Shown here piece after piece: positions 56,006 to 64,000 of a stretch of 64,000 nt of DNA. Source of the stretch: Bacteroidetes bacterium HGW-Bacteroidetes-10 (GTDB lineage Bacteria > Bacteroidota > Bacteroidia > Bacteroidales > UBA932); assembly GCA_002842695.1 (NCBI GenBank), contig PHDT01000002.1:62001-126000 (forward strand), given 5' to 3'. How positions within the stretch are numbered: position 1 is the stretch's first letter; each line of letters opens with the position of its first letter. The notes beneath the pieces are model-generated. The model did not search any database, was not told the origin of the DNA, and saw only the letters and a program-made list of their open reading frames with translations. The position numbers and the translations under genes were made by a program.

Positions 56006-56773
56006 ATGCAAAAGAAAGGGCACAGAAGATCAAAATCTTCTCAAAAAAGTGTGAAATCCAGAATATTGCGTTTTCTGAAATTCTTATTTATTTATCTGCC
56101 CGTTTCATTTGTTCTGCTATCACTAACCATGATTTTTGCGCTCAAATGGATACCGGTTTATTATACTCCGCTTATGCTTGTAAGAACTGTCGAAAATATT
56201 GATGACAACTCTTTCAAAACTCATAAAACATGGCGTTCAATTGACAACATCTCCAAAAACATGTCAATGGCTGTAATGGCTTCAGAAGATACCCGTTTCC
56301 TCACCCATTGGGGTTTTGATATGGTTGAGATTGATAAAGCACTCTCTGCAAGCAAGAGGGGAAAAAAACTACGTGGAGCAAGCACAATCAGCCAGCAAAC
56401 AGCAAAAAATGTATTTCTTTTTCCGTCCAGATCTTGGATAAGAAAGGGCTTTGAAGCATACTATACTCTTGGTATTGAGCTAATATGGGGCAAAGAGAGA
56501 ATTATGGAGGTATACCTTAATGTTGCAGAGATGGGCAGAGGGATATATGGTGCCGAAGCTGCGGCACAGGAATTGTTTGGGAAACCTGCAGAGAAGCTCA
56601 CAAGGCGCGAAAGCGCTCTTATTGCTGCAGCATTACCCAATCCTTTGAAGAGAAGGGCAAACTCGCCAACAGCATACCTGAGTTCCCGGGCATATTCAAT
56701 AGAGCGAATGATGGGGATGATAGAGGTACCTGAGTGGCTTTCTGACAAAAAGCCTGTTAAAAAGAAAAAGTAA
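56006..56773 (+). CDS. mtgA: Monofunctional peptidoglycan glycosyltransferase
   Basis: This 255-residue inner-membrane enzyme polymerises lipid II into glycan strands (GT51). I chose ATG 56006 (MQKKGHRRSKSS); the upstream in-frame ATG overlaps the M28 gene. A basic N-terminus and one transmembrane helix (about 34-55) precede the catalytic domain, with the active Glu in MASEDTRFLTHWGFD, RGASTISQQTAKNVFL, and KERIMEVYLNVAEMG-GIYGAEAAA. No penicillin-binding domain follows. A TATATTTG box at 55971-55978 may be its promoter. Confidence 0.93.
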   Translation: MQKKGHRRSKSSQKSVKSRILRFLKFLFIYLPVSFVLLSLTMIFALKWIPVYYTPLMLVRTVENIDDNSFKTHKTWRSIDNISKNMSMAVMASEDTRFLTHWGFDMVEIDKALSASKRGKKLRGASTISQQTAKNVFLFPSRSWIRKGFEAYYTLGIELIWGKERIMEVYLNVAEMGRGIYGAEAAAQELFGKPAEKLTRRESALIAAALPNPLKRRANSPTAYLSSRAYSIERMMGMIEVPEWLSDKKPVKKKK

Positions 56774-56779
56774 AAACTG

Positions 56780-58738
56780 ATGAATCAAAGAATGAAAATC
56801 CGGACATTAACCTTGATAATTGCAGGGATTCTCTCTACAATTTCCCTGTTTGGACAGTATGACAAACAGCAATTCTTCTACAGGGGACGACAATTTCTGA
56901 TTGAAGGTAAATATGTTCAGGCGATAGAAAATTTTAACATTCTTTCCCAGCTCGATACGACTCTCTATGATGCATATTTCTTCCGTGGAATTGCCAAATA
57001 CAATCTGGGTGACTTTCTTGGTGCTCAGATAGATTTCGATAAAACACTCTCCATAAATCCGCTCTATACTCCAGCATACCACTACAGAGCTATTACTCTG
57101 AGCCGTACCGGAAAATACGACCTTGCACTCAAAGACCTTGAAGAGGCAGTCGATCTTCGGCCGGGATATACCGGACTATATTTTAGCAGGGGTGTTACCT
57201 ATTTCCTCTCACAGCAGTTTGACAAGGCGGTACAGGACTTTAACCGTTTTCTCAGATTTGAGCCAAAGGTACCGGATGCATATCTTAACAGGGGAGCATC
57301 ATACCTCTTCCTTGGTGATACATTAAAGGCACTTGGAGATTACAACACGGCAATCTCTCTGAACAGATTCGACCCGGAAGGCTATATCAGACGCTCAAGG
57401 ATTCATGTGCTAAGAAATGACAACGAAAAGGCTATAGACGACCTCAACCACGCCATAAAGCTGGATTCAACAAACTCGTTTGCTCTGTTCAACAGAGCTC
57501 TTGTAAGGTACAATTCAAAAGACATAATGGGAGCACTTGGCGATCTGGAGAAGGTTCTCACATTTGACCCCGGGAATGCTCTTACATTATACAACAGGGC
57601 ACTCATAAGGTCTCAGATAGGAGACTATAACAATGCGCTGGAGGATTATGACAGAGTTATCTCAATTAATCCAAACAACGTGCTTGCGTACTACAACAGG
57701 GCAGCTCTCTTTATGCAGCTTGGCAGAAACAGGGATGCCATGGATGACTATTCACAGGCAATTAATCTGTATCCCGATTTTGCCAATGCATACATCAACC
57801 ACTATGAAATTGCCCAGAAGAAGATACGAGATTACAAATCGAGGGTTGGTGACACAACACTGGCCTCTGCGCTGGCAGATACCGCAAAGAAATTTGACCG
57901 TCTTCTTACACTGGATGCAGATTTTGCAAAAAAGGATTTCAGCAACGAATTGCTACAGTACAAAGATGTAGATATACGCCTTAAACCACTCTTCAAGTTC
58001 AGGGCAGCTCCGGAAGGAGAGATGCTTATGGCGCTTGAGAACCGCTATGAGGATAAAGAGATGCAGAATTTTATCTCCTCACTTCCTCTTCCTGTCAGGC
58101 TCACAGCCACTCAGCCTGCAATTGAGCCAAAACTTCTGCAGGAGATGAGGCAGCTTGTGGATGGTTTGATTAAGAACAGAACAGAGGGTAAAAGTCTCTT
58201 TGCAAAGGCACTCATAGAGTCGGGAGGGAAGCAGTTCAATACAGCCCTTGACAACTACAACAGAGCCATTGGGCTTGAGCCAGAACAGACATTCTACTAT
58301 ATTAACAGAGGAGCACTTCAGTCTGAAATGATTGATTTTATCTCTTCAATAGAGAGTAATGTTCAGGTGCTTACGCTTGACAACGCAGGAGCTACCAGGG
58401 CTAAGGTCCAGGACCAGACGACCAGAAGTTACGACTATACACCTGCAATTCACGACATGAAGAAGGCAGCAGGCCTCTCTCCAAAGTTCCCATACACATA
58501 CTATAACCTCGGAAACCTGTACTGTATGTCAAATGACATTCCAGAGGCAATTGTCCAGTATACTAAAGCTATTGATCTCTATCCCGGATTCGGGGAGGCA
58601 TATTATAACAGGGGTCTTGTTCTTATCTACCTGCGCGACAAGGAGAAGGGGTGTATCGACCTTAGCAAAGCAGGAGAGCTTGGCGTAAAGGATGCATATC
58701 CGGTAATCAAGAAATATTGCGTTAAGGAGCAGCCTTAA
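56780..58738 (+). CDS. Tetratricopeptide-repeat protein
   Basis: This 652-residue exported protein has a signal peptide (LIIAGILSTISLFGQ) and about ten TPR motifs between residues 27 and 360, then a less regular middle (about 370-470) and three or four more repeats to residue 640. Repeat examples are DAYFFRGIAKYNLGDFLGA and NVLAYYNRAALFMQLGRN. It should act as a protein-protein scaffold in the periplasm. It begins 7 bp after mtgA, which hints at a role near cell-wall synthesis. Confidence 0.85.
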   Translation: MNQRMKIRTLTLIIAGILSTISLFGQYDKQQFFYRGRQFLIEGKYVQAIENFNILSQLDTTLYDAYFFRGIAKYNLGDFLGAQIDFDKTLSINPLYTPAYHYRAITLSRTGKYDLALKDLEEAVDLRPGYTGLYFSRGVTYFLSQQFDKAVQDFNRFLRFEPKVPDAYLNRGASYLFLGDTLKALGDYNTAISLNRFDPEGYIRRSRIHVLRNDNEKAIDDLNHAIKLDSTNSFALFNRALVRYNSKDIMGALGDLEKVLTFDPGNALTLYNRALIRSQIGDYNNALEDYDRVISINPNNVLAYYNRAALFMQLGRNRDAMDDYSQAINLYPDFANAYINHYEIAQKKIRDYKSRVGDTTLASALADTAKKFDRLLTLDADFAKKDFSNELLQYKDVDIRLKPLFKFRAAPEGEMLMALENRYEDKEMQNFISSLPLPVRLTATQPAIEPKLLQEMRQLVDGLIKNRTEGKSLFAKALIESGGKQFNTALDNYNRAIGLEPEQTFYYINRGALQSEMIDFISSIESNVQVLTLDNAGATRAKVQDQTTRSYDYTPAIHDMKKAAGLSPKFPYTYYNLGNLYCMSNDIPEAIVQYTKAIDLYPGFGEAYYNRGLVLIYLRDKEKGCIDLSKAGELGVKDAYPVIKKYCVKEQP

Positions 58739-58742
58739 GAGG

Positions 58743-59141
58743 TTACTTTCTAAGACGGTTAACCGATCTTACCATCGCTTCGTCTCTTGCGATATATCTG
58801 AAGGCGAGCCATGTAAGAATTGCGGCTATTGCAGGAAAAACAGCTGTTGTTGTAAAAGCAGATCCCTCCGGACGGGTAACAAACAGGTAGATAATCCATG
58901 CCTGGTAAGCAACAAGTATTATCATATTAAAGATTGAGAGTCTTATCTGAATCATCCTCTTTCTGTAAAGGAAAATTGTAACAAAAGAAATCAAAGTGGT
59001 AATTATATTGAATACCAGAAGAGGGTAGACTGCGGTGTATTTAACTGTCTCAACCGGAGATTTTGCCATAACGGCAAAGAAAAGTATTGTCAGCAATGTT
59101 GTGGATGCAAGAAGGAAAAGAGTCTGAATTCGTTGTAGCAT
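58743..59141 (-). CDS. DUF4293 membrane protein
   Basis: This 132-residue protein of unknown function has four hydrophobic helices (about 5-25, 35-58, 66-85, 98-115) and the N-terminus MLQRIQTLFLLAS typical of DUF4293, a family found in this phylum. It is convergent with the TPR gene (4-bp gap) and divergent from the phosphorylase gene (63 bp). Confidence 0.82.
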   Translation of the reverse strand: MLQRIQTLFLLASTTLLTILFFAVMAKSPVETVKYTAVYPLLVFNIITTLISFVTIFLYRKRMIQIRLSIFNMIILVAYQAWIIYLFVTRPEGSAFTTTAVFPAIAAILTWLAFRYIARDEAMVRSVNRLRK

Positions 59142-59204
59142 AGCTCTGATTTTTTTACAAAAGTATAAAATAAACCTTATTTTTGTTGTTTAAACAATTC
59201 AATT

Positions 59205-60077
59205 ATGAGTCAAATTCCATCATCAGAACTGATTATCAATAGTGACGGTTCTATATTTCACCTGCATATCAGACCCGAGGAGCTGGCAGATACTGTTATA
59301 TTAGTGGGGGACCCGGGCAGAGTGGAACTAGTGGCTTCTTTTTTCGACAGCCGCGAATTTGTGCGCTCTTCAAGAGAATTTGTTACAATCACAGGAAGTT
59401 ACAAAGGCAAGAGATTGACTGTCCTTTCTACCGGAATTGGAACAGACAATATCGACATAGTAGTTAATGAACTTGATGCGCTTGCAAACATAGATTTTAA
59501 AACCCGTGAGCCAAAGGCTGAGCACAAGACCCTGCGTCTTCTGAGAATTGGAACCTCAGGTGCGATTCAGCCTGATATTCCTCTGGGATCTTTTGTTTTA
59601 TCTCATATTTCTGTTGGTTGCGATGGTCTCCTCAACTGGTACGCAAACAGAGATTCAATTTCTCTGCTTGACATGGAGAGGGCATTTACAGAGCACACAA
59701 ACTGGCCGGATAACCTCCCTGCACCATATTTTGCAAAAGCCTCTGATTATATGATCTCCTTATTCAGTGATGTTACCGTTAAGGGAGTTACGATCTCTGC
59801 ATCCGGATTCTACGGCCCTCAGGGACGCGTTCTGAGATTGCCACTTGCGATGCCCAACATGGTGCATCAGTTTGAAACCTTCAGCTATAAAGGAGACAGA
59901 ATTACCAATTTTGAGATGGAGGGCTCTGCAATTGCCGGTCTCTCTGCTCTGCTTGGACATGAGGCTGCAACAGTTTGCTGCATTATTGCAAACAGACACC
60001 TGCACGAAAGTCAGCCTGACTACAAGCCATATATCAATAAACTTGTTCAGCTTTCACTTGAGAGGCTAACGCAATGA
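59205..60077 (+). CDS. Uridine phosphorylase-like nucleoside phosphorylase
   Basis: This 290-residue enzyme of the PNP/UDP family cleaves a nucleoside with phosphate for salvage. The phosphate site is VILVGDPGRVELVASFF (about 31-47). VLSTGIGTDNIDIVVNEL and LRIGTSGAIQPDIPLGSFV are family motifs. The C-terminal TNFEMEGSAIAGLSALLGH binds ribose. The uridine specificity is likely but not certain from sequence. It overlaps the next gene by 4 bp (ATGA). Confidence 0.85.
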   Translation: MSQIPSSELIINSDGSIFHLHIRPEELADTVILVGDPGRVELVASFFDSREFVRSSREFVTITGSYKGKRLTVLSTGIGTDNIDIVVNELDALANIDFKTREPKAEHKTLRLLRIGTSGAIQPDIPLGSFVLSHISVGCDGLLNWYANRDSISLLDMERAFTEHTNWPDNLPAPYFAKASDYMISLFSDVTVKGVTISASGFYGPQGRVLRLPLAMPNMVHQFETFSYKGDRITNFEMEGSAIAGLSALLGHEAATVCCIIANRHLHESQPDYKPYINKLVQLSLERLTQ

Positions 60078-60931
60078 AAACAGATCCAAACCTAAAATCT
60101 TTATTGTCGCTTATGGACGATCCCGACTCAATGATCAGGGATGCCGTTCAGAAGAGATTACTGGATATGGGGGAGGATGCGTTTACAGAAATGGAGAATT
60201 TGCTGCCTGAATTTGCAGGCAGAATTGATCCCGGTTACTACATTTCCTACATCAATAACCTCAGGAGAGAGCATGTTTATGCAAAGCTTTCAGACTTCTC
60301 CTCAAGTCCTGATCCTCTCCTGATTGACGGTTTGTTACTGGTCTCACAGGCTCTTGATCCATTAATGGATAAGCAGTATTATAAAGATCTTGTACAGGAG
60401 ATGTCGGACGAAATGCTTCTGGAACTAAGCGACAACAGGACTGCAATTGAAAACCTCGAAATATTCAATTATATATTTTTCCGCAGATTTGGGTTTAAAC
60501 ATGTAGATGAAAGTGTAACTCATCCGGAGAATGCAATTATCACAAATGTAATTTCATCAAAGAGAGGCAATATCTTCACAATACCTCTCTGCTACTTTCT
60601 GCTTGCCAGATATGCCGGACTGCCGGTCTATCCACTGATTGTAGCCAAGTCGTTTACTCCCGCCTATATTGATAATAACGACAACATACTTTTCTACATC
60701 AATATTTACAAAGAGGGTGTTATTTTCTCAGGCGACCAGCTTAAGAAGAATCTCCCCCTGCAGGATGGAAGTGACCCGTTTAAACTGGCAAGAATTGGAA
60801 CAGATAAGGCGCTTGTTTCAATTTATGCAGAGCATTTGAGCTATCTCTTTGGAGCTGTAAAAGACGATGAAAATCAGAAGACGATGCAAAGGGTGCTGGA
60901 GTGCTTTGGGGAGGAGAGGTATATAAACTGA
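60074..60931 (+). CDS. SirB1-like transglutaminase-family protein
   Basis: This 285-residue soluble protein fits the SirB1 / transglutaminase-like family (PF13369), with unknown activity. The hallmark region is VISSKRGNIFTIPLCYFLLA then YAGLPVYPLIVAKSF (about 158-195). The usual catalytic cysteine lies in IPLCYF; a His follows only weakly, so enzymatic competence is unclear. The N-terminal 50 residues are HEAT-like (DDPDSMIRDAVQKRLLDMG). It is translationally coupled to the phosphorylase gene. Confidence 0.75.
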   Translation: MKTDPNLKSLLSLMDDPDSMIRDAVQKRLLDMGEDAFTEMENLLPEFAGRIDPGYYISYINNLRREHVYAKLSDFSSSPDPLLIDGLLLVSQALDPLMDKQYYKDLVQEMSDEMLLELSDNRTAIENLEIFNYIFFRRFGFKHVDESVTHPENAIITNVISSKRGNIFTIPLCYFLLARYAGLPVYPLIVAKSFTPAYIDNNDNILFYINIYKEGVIFSGDQLKKNLPLQDGSDPFKLARIGTDKALVSIYAEHLSYLFGAVKDDENQKTMQRVLECFGEERYIN

Positions 60932-61022
60932 AACCTCCATAATCTGGATTGATTACAGAGGCGATTCATAGTTTAGTCTTAGGTTAAGTAACGGATTACT
61001 CATAACAAATATAAGGATTATT

Positions 61023-62264
61023 TTGAATACAAATCTATTTATAGCAAAAACTTTATGGTCCGGAGGAGCAAAAAAACACCCCGGAGGGAGGAATTCTTTC
61101 ATAGCCGGAATTTCGGTTGCTGTAAGTATGATTGTAATGATAGTAGCAATAGCTGTATCAGATGGATTTAAAACAGAGATAAGGGAGAAGGCCGCAGGCT
61201 TTTCAGGTACCATAATTCTCAGTGCTCCAGGCATTGAGGTGGTCAACAGCAAGTATCCGGTTGACGGAAATCTCTCTTACAGGGATAAAATATCCTCTCT
61301 TGAAGGAGTTACAGGGGTACAGAATTATGCATATTCTTCCGGCATCATGAAATTTGGTGATGAGATTCAGGGAATAGTGCTCAAAGGTGTAGATGAGACA
61401 TATAACTGGGATTTTTTTAAAAAATCGCTGAGAGAGGGGAGAATACCAGATTATGCCGATTCTCTTTCCGGAAAGAGTATACTGATTTCTTCCAGACTCT
61501 CTTCAATGCTGGGTATTGAATGCGGAGAGAAAGTTCAGGTTTATTTTGTGGGGGAGAGCGTAAAGGCAAGAGCATATATGGTTGCAGGTATTTACGATGC
61601 TCAGCTGGAAGAGATTGATAAGGCACTTGTAGTTGCAAACATAGACGAAGTTACCAGATTGAACGGATGGATGCCTGGCGAGGTGAGCGGAATAGAGATT
61701 ATGACTGAGGATTTTGGAAATACCCGTGAACTTGCAGCCCAAATAGAAACAATCATTGAAGAGAATCAGAATGATGAGGAGAGCGATATAGCAGTTACCA
61801 CAGTAGAGGAGCTGTATCCACATTTATTCGACTGGCTTACTCTTCTTGATTTCAATGTACTTATAGTTTTGATACTGATGGTGATTGTTGCAGGATTCAA
61901 CATGATATCGGGACTTCTAATTATCCTGTTCGAAAAAATTTCAATGATTGGCCTTCTAAAATCGCTGGGTATGAGAGATGCATCAATTCACAGGATCTTT
62001 CTTTACAGGGCCATGATGATTGTTCTAAGAGGAATTGCCGCCGGCAATATTATTGCCCTGATTCTGCTCACGCTGCAACATCAGTATGGGTTTATTACCC
62101 TCGATCCAGCCAACTATTTTGTAACCCAGGTCCCTGTGCATATTGACTGGTTAAAACTGGCAATTCTTAATATTGCCTCGGCTGTTATGATTACCCTGAT
62201 TCTCTACATCCCTTCTGTATTCATTGCGGGAGTGGAGCCGGACAAGAGCCTGAGAGTACAGTAA
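61023..62264 (+). CDS. FtsX/LolC-type ABC transporter permease
   Basis: This 413-residue inner-membrane protein has four transmembrane helices, at about 25-48, 275-305, 325-350 and 380-400, with a large periplasmic MacB-like domain between the first two. That is the layout of LolC/LolE, which extract lipoproteins from the inner membrane. The start is TTG 61023 (MNTNLFIAKTLWSGG), as usual for the family; no ATG is available nearby. LISSRLSSMLGIECGEKVQV and the FNMISGLLIILFEKISMIGL segment are typical. The ATPase gene is not adjacent. Confidence 0.85.
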   Translation: MNTNLFIAKTLWSGGAKKHPGGRNSFIAGISVAVSMIVMIVAIAVSDGFKTEIREKAAGFSGTIILSAPGIEVVNSKYPVDGNLSYRDKISSLEGVTGVQNYAYSSGIMKFGDEIQGIVLKGVDETYNWDFFKKSLREGRIPDYADSLSGKSILISSRLSSMLGIECGEKVQVYFVGESVKARAYMVAGIYDAQLEEIDKALVVANIDEVTRLNGWMPGEVSGIEIMTEDFGNTRELAAQIETIIEENQNDEESDIAVTTVEELYPHLFDWLTLLDFNVLIVLILMVIVAGFNMISGLLIILFEKISMIGLLKSLGMRDASIHRIFLYRAMMIVLRGIAAGNIIALILLTLQHQYGFITLDPANYFVTQVPVHIDWLKLAILNIASAVMITLILYIPSVFIAGVEPDKSLRVQ

Positions 62265-62269
62265 CCCCT

Positions 62270-63334
62270 CTATTTTTTTACAAAGTTCGAATAGGTGATA
62301 TACCTGTCGTAAACCTCATCAACAAACTTGAGAGTTTCGGTTCCCTTGAATGATCCGAGCTTGAGTACTCCCGGAGGAATGTTCTCTCGTTTGCGCATTT
62401 GAGGAATGAGCTCTTTAAGAGCATTCCAGTCGTTAGGGTCAGTTCCGTTATGTCTTGCAAGGCTTCGCATATCAATAACCCTTCCCTCGCCGGCATTATA
62501 CGCTGCCAGAACAATCTTAATTCTGTTAACAGAGTCAATCCCTGGATCGTCAAACATTTTCTGAAGCCTTTTAATCAGAAGCGTTCCCGCCTTAATATTC
62601 TGTTCCGGATCAAATACATTGTCAATGTTAAATTGTCTTGCTGTTGCAGCCCTCACCTGCATTAAACCATGTGCTCCGCGGCTTGAGCTGACATTCATTG
62701 AGAATTTACTCTCCTGATATATGAGCGAAGCAAGAAGTCTCCAGTCCCAGCCTATGGTTTTTGAGTACTTTTTAATGAGATCGTCATAAGGAGACAAAAC
62801 AGATGTACTGGCAGACAGAGAGAATGGAATCCCCCTGTATCTTTTGTAATATCTCGTGATAAGTGCTCCGTAATCCTTTGATTGTTTAAAAAAGGTGATC
62901 CAGTAATTCAGCTGCTGAAGAAGATTGAAGTCCTCCCTTCTTACAACCCATACCTGTTCTCCCTCATTTATTGCAACACTGGAGATTACATTGCCCGAAA
63001 GTTCATCGGGAATGACCTCTTTATCTGCGTCAATTACCAGGATATCAACAGTTCCTGAGATAAGTTCATCCCACTTATTACTGTCTGTTTTTGGAAGAAG
63101 GTTAAGTTTGCACTTTTCATTTTTTGCAAACTTGTTGAGTATATCGTAGTGAAATCCAGATGGGTGTCCCTGTCTTATATACACACCGCCATCTATTGCA
63201 ATTCTTACATCCAGGGTGTCTCCTTCAAGAAAATAGAGAGGAGAGGACTCTTTTCTGATTTTTGTACTACCTGCCAGAATTATAATAATCACCAGCCCAA
63301 ACAGAGTCGCAAAGTATCTGATAGTCTTTATCAT
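62270..63334 (-). CDS. MltF-like lytic transglycosylase
   Basis: This 354-residue exported enzyme combines an SBP_bac_3-like sensory domain (about 40-155, VRIAIDGGVYIRQGHPSGFHY split over its start) with a C-terminal SLT domain (about 190-345). Catalytic Glu is in LIYQESKFSMN; SSRGAHGLMQV and AAYNAGEGRV complete the fold. It cleaves peptidoglycan to anhydro-muramic ends. The N-terminus carries a membrane-spanning signal (YFATLFGLVIIIILAGS). It is 16 bp after the porin gene on the same strand. Confidence 0.9.
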   Translation of the reverse strand: MIKTIRYFATLFGLVIIIILAGSTKIRKESSPLYFLEGDTLDVRIAIDGGVYIRQGHPSGFHYDILNKFAKNEKCKLNLLPKTDSNKWDELISGTVDILVIDADKEVIPDELSGNVISSVAINEGEQVWVVRREDFNLLQQLNYWITFFKQSKDYGALITRYYKRYRGIPFSLSASTSVLSPYDDLIKKYSKTIGWDWRLLASLIYQESKFSMNVSSSRGAHGLMQVRAATARQFNIDNVFDPEQNIKAGTLLIKRLQKMFDDPGIDSVNRIKIVLAAYNAGEGRVIDMRSLARHNGTDPNDWNALKELIPQMRKRENIPPGVLKLGSFKGTETLKFVDEVYDRYITYSNFVKK

Positions 63335-63350
63335 CTGCTTATTTTTACTG

Positions 63351-64000
63351 CTATTTTATGTAAAACGGCCAGTTAATTCCAAACTGGATCGCTGTGCGTG
63401 GAGCAGTATAATGGTATGCAGAGAAATAGTCGCCTGTTGGCCACCCCTGGGCGGCATTAAGGTATTTCACGAAAATGGCAGCCTTTTTCCACTGAATGTT
63501 GGCAAAAAGGTCAATGTATGGTGTGTTCCCAATCTCTCTTTCGTTCTGGACATGGAATTGTCCTGAGGCGGGATTATATGCGGGTGCATAATATTTCGTG
63601 TTATAGGTCATGTCTGCTCCAAGCTGAATTGACATTACATTCCTGACAACAACAAACTGAAAGAACCAGCGTGCATTTGCAGTCAGAAGCGGAAGAGGAA
63701 GTACAGATTTATTGGATGAGAGTTGCAGCAATCCACGGTTGTGGAAATGGAATTGCCACAGCCTGAAATTGAAGTTGAGCGAAGCTGCCATCACATTCAG
63801 GAGAGCGTTGTTCTGGCTTACAGCTCCGGTATTGTCGTAGTATATATAGTTGTCAATAAGTGAATATCCAAATGTAGCCCTGAGTTTGTAGGCAGGAATG
63901 TCAAGGTCGCCCTCAATTCTCGTTTCAGTGCTTCTGCCATAGTTATTGTCCCAGGCAAAGTGGTTCGAATAGTAGTATCTCTCCAGAGGTTCCGGCGTCT
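63351..64000 (-). CDS. Putative porin (PF14121-type), 5' end missing
   Basis: This is the C-terminal 215 residues of an outer-membrane barrel; the frame remains open to the right edge, so the start lies beyond 64000. Segments YYYSNHFAWDNNYGRSTETR and ATFGYSLIDNYIYYDNTG are typical of the Bacteroidota putative porin family. Alternating strands continue to the end WPFYIK. It precedes the MltF-like gene by 16 bp and may share a transcript. Confidence 0.8.
   Translation of the reverse strand, partial: TPEPLERYYYSNHFAWDNNYGRSTETRIEGDLDIPAYKLRATFGYSLIDNYIYYDNTGAVSQNNALLNVMAASLNFNFRLWQFHFHNRGLLQLSSNKSVLPLPLLTANARWFFQFVVVRNVMSIQLGADMTYNTKYYAPAYNPASGQFHVQNEREIGNTPYIDLFANIQWKKAAIFVKYLNAAQGWPTGDYFSAYHYTAPRTAIQFGINWPFYIK

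Overview
The window is chromosomal DNA from a member of the Bacteroidota, most likely of the order Bacteroidales and probably an anaerobe. Evidence: several families largely confined to this phylum (DUF4199, DUF4293, the DUF4295/bL38 small ribosomal protein, a HYC_CC_PP cysteine-rich protein, a PF14121-type putative porin, SusC-like receptors with carboxypeptidase-regulatory domains); near absence of Shine-Dalgarno sequences; Bacteroidota-type promoter elements (TTTG, about 20 bp, TAnnTTTG) in front of the tRNA, pyrG, rpmB and others; and an NfnAB-type transhydrogenase, an enzyme of anaerobic redox metabolism. No rRNA, prophage, insertion sequence with a transposase, or CRISPR array is visible.

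Layout. 1-669: partial sppA. 767-6204: a metal-handling cluster (TolC-like protein, cysteine-rich HYC_CC_PP protein, TonB-dependent receptor, secreted HMA chaperone, unknown secreted protein). 6271-12452: a GH9 glycosidase fused to a degenerate NodB/CE4 domain, then nfnA-nfnB and hisS. 12453-14290: initiator tRNA-fMet with promoter and terminator, an array of six small GC-rich hairpins, and a small AT-rich islet with two unknown envelope proteins. 14297-22357: TIGR04076 protein, orphan GAF/PAS histidine kinase, GNAT acetyltransferase, mgsA, a steroid 5-alpha-reductase-like membrane protein with an acyl-ACP thioesterase, pyrG, glutaminyl cyclase, mnmD. 22460-29085: secA, lpd, bactofilin, GT2 glycosyltransferase, DUF4199 protein.

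29218-39124: translation and secretion core: thrS-infC-rpmI-rplT, lepB, rpmB-rpmG-bL38, ftsY, pheT, and a UbiA-like prenyltransferase. 39196-45749 is mostly on the minus strand: M14 metallopeptidase whose start lies inside a small inverted-repeat element, an outer-membrane receptor, enolase, SIMPL protein. 45793-55001: amidase, then a translationally coupled uvrB-RelA/SpoT-uvrA-barrel protein run. 55003-64000: M28 peptidase-like protein lacking the usual catalytic glutamate, mtgA, TPR protein, DUF4293, uridine phosphorylase, SirB1-like protein, LolC/E-type permease, MltF-like lytic transglycosylase, and a partial porin.

Most of the window is ordinary core genome. I do not see a clearly new multi-gene system. 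The points most worth a second look are infC (AUC start plus the only strong Shine-Dalgarno sequence seen next to a start here), the six-hairpin array behind tRNA-fMet, the inverted-repeat element that supplies the start of the M14 gene, the GH9-CE4 fusion with altered deacetylase motifs, the M28 homologue with lysine in place of the general base, and the stringent-response gene placed between uvrB and uvrA.
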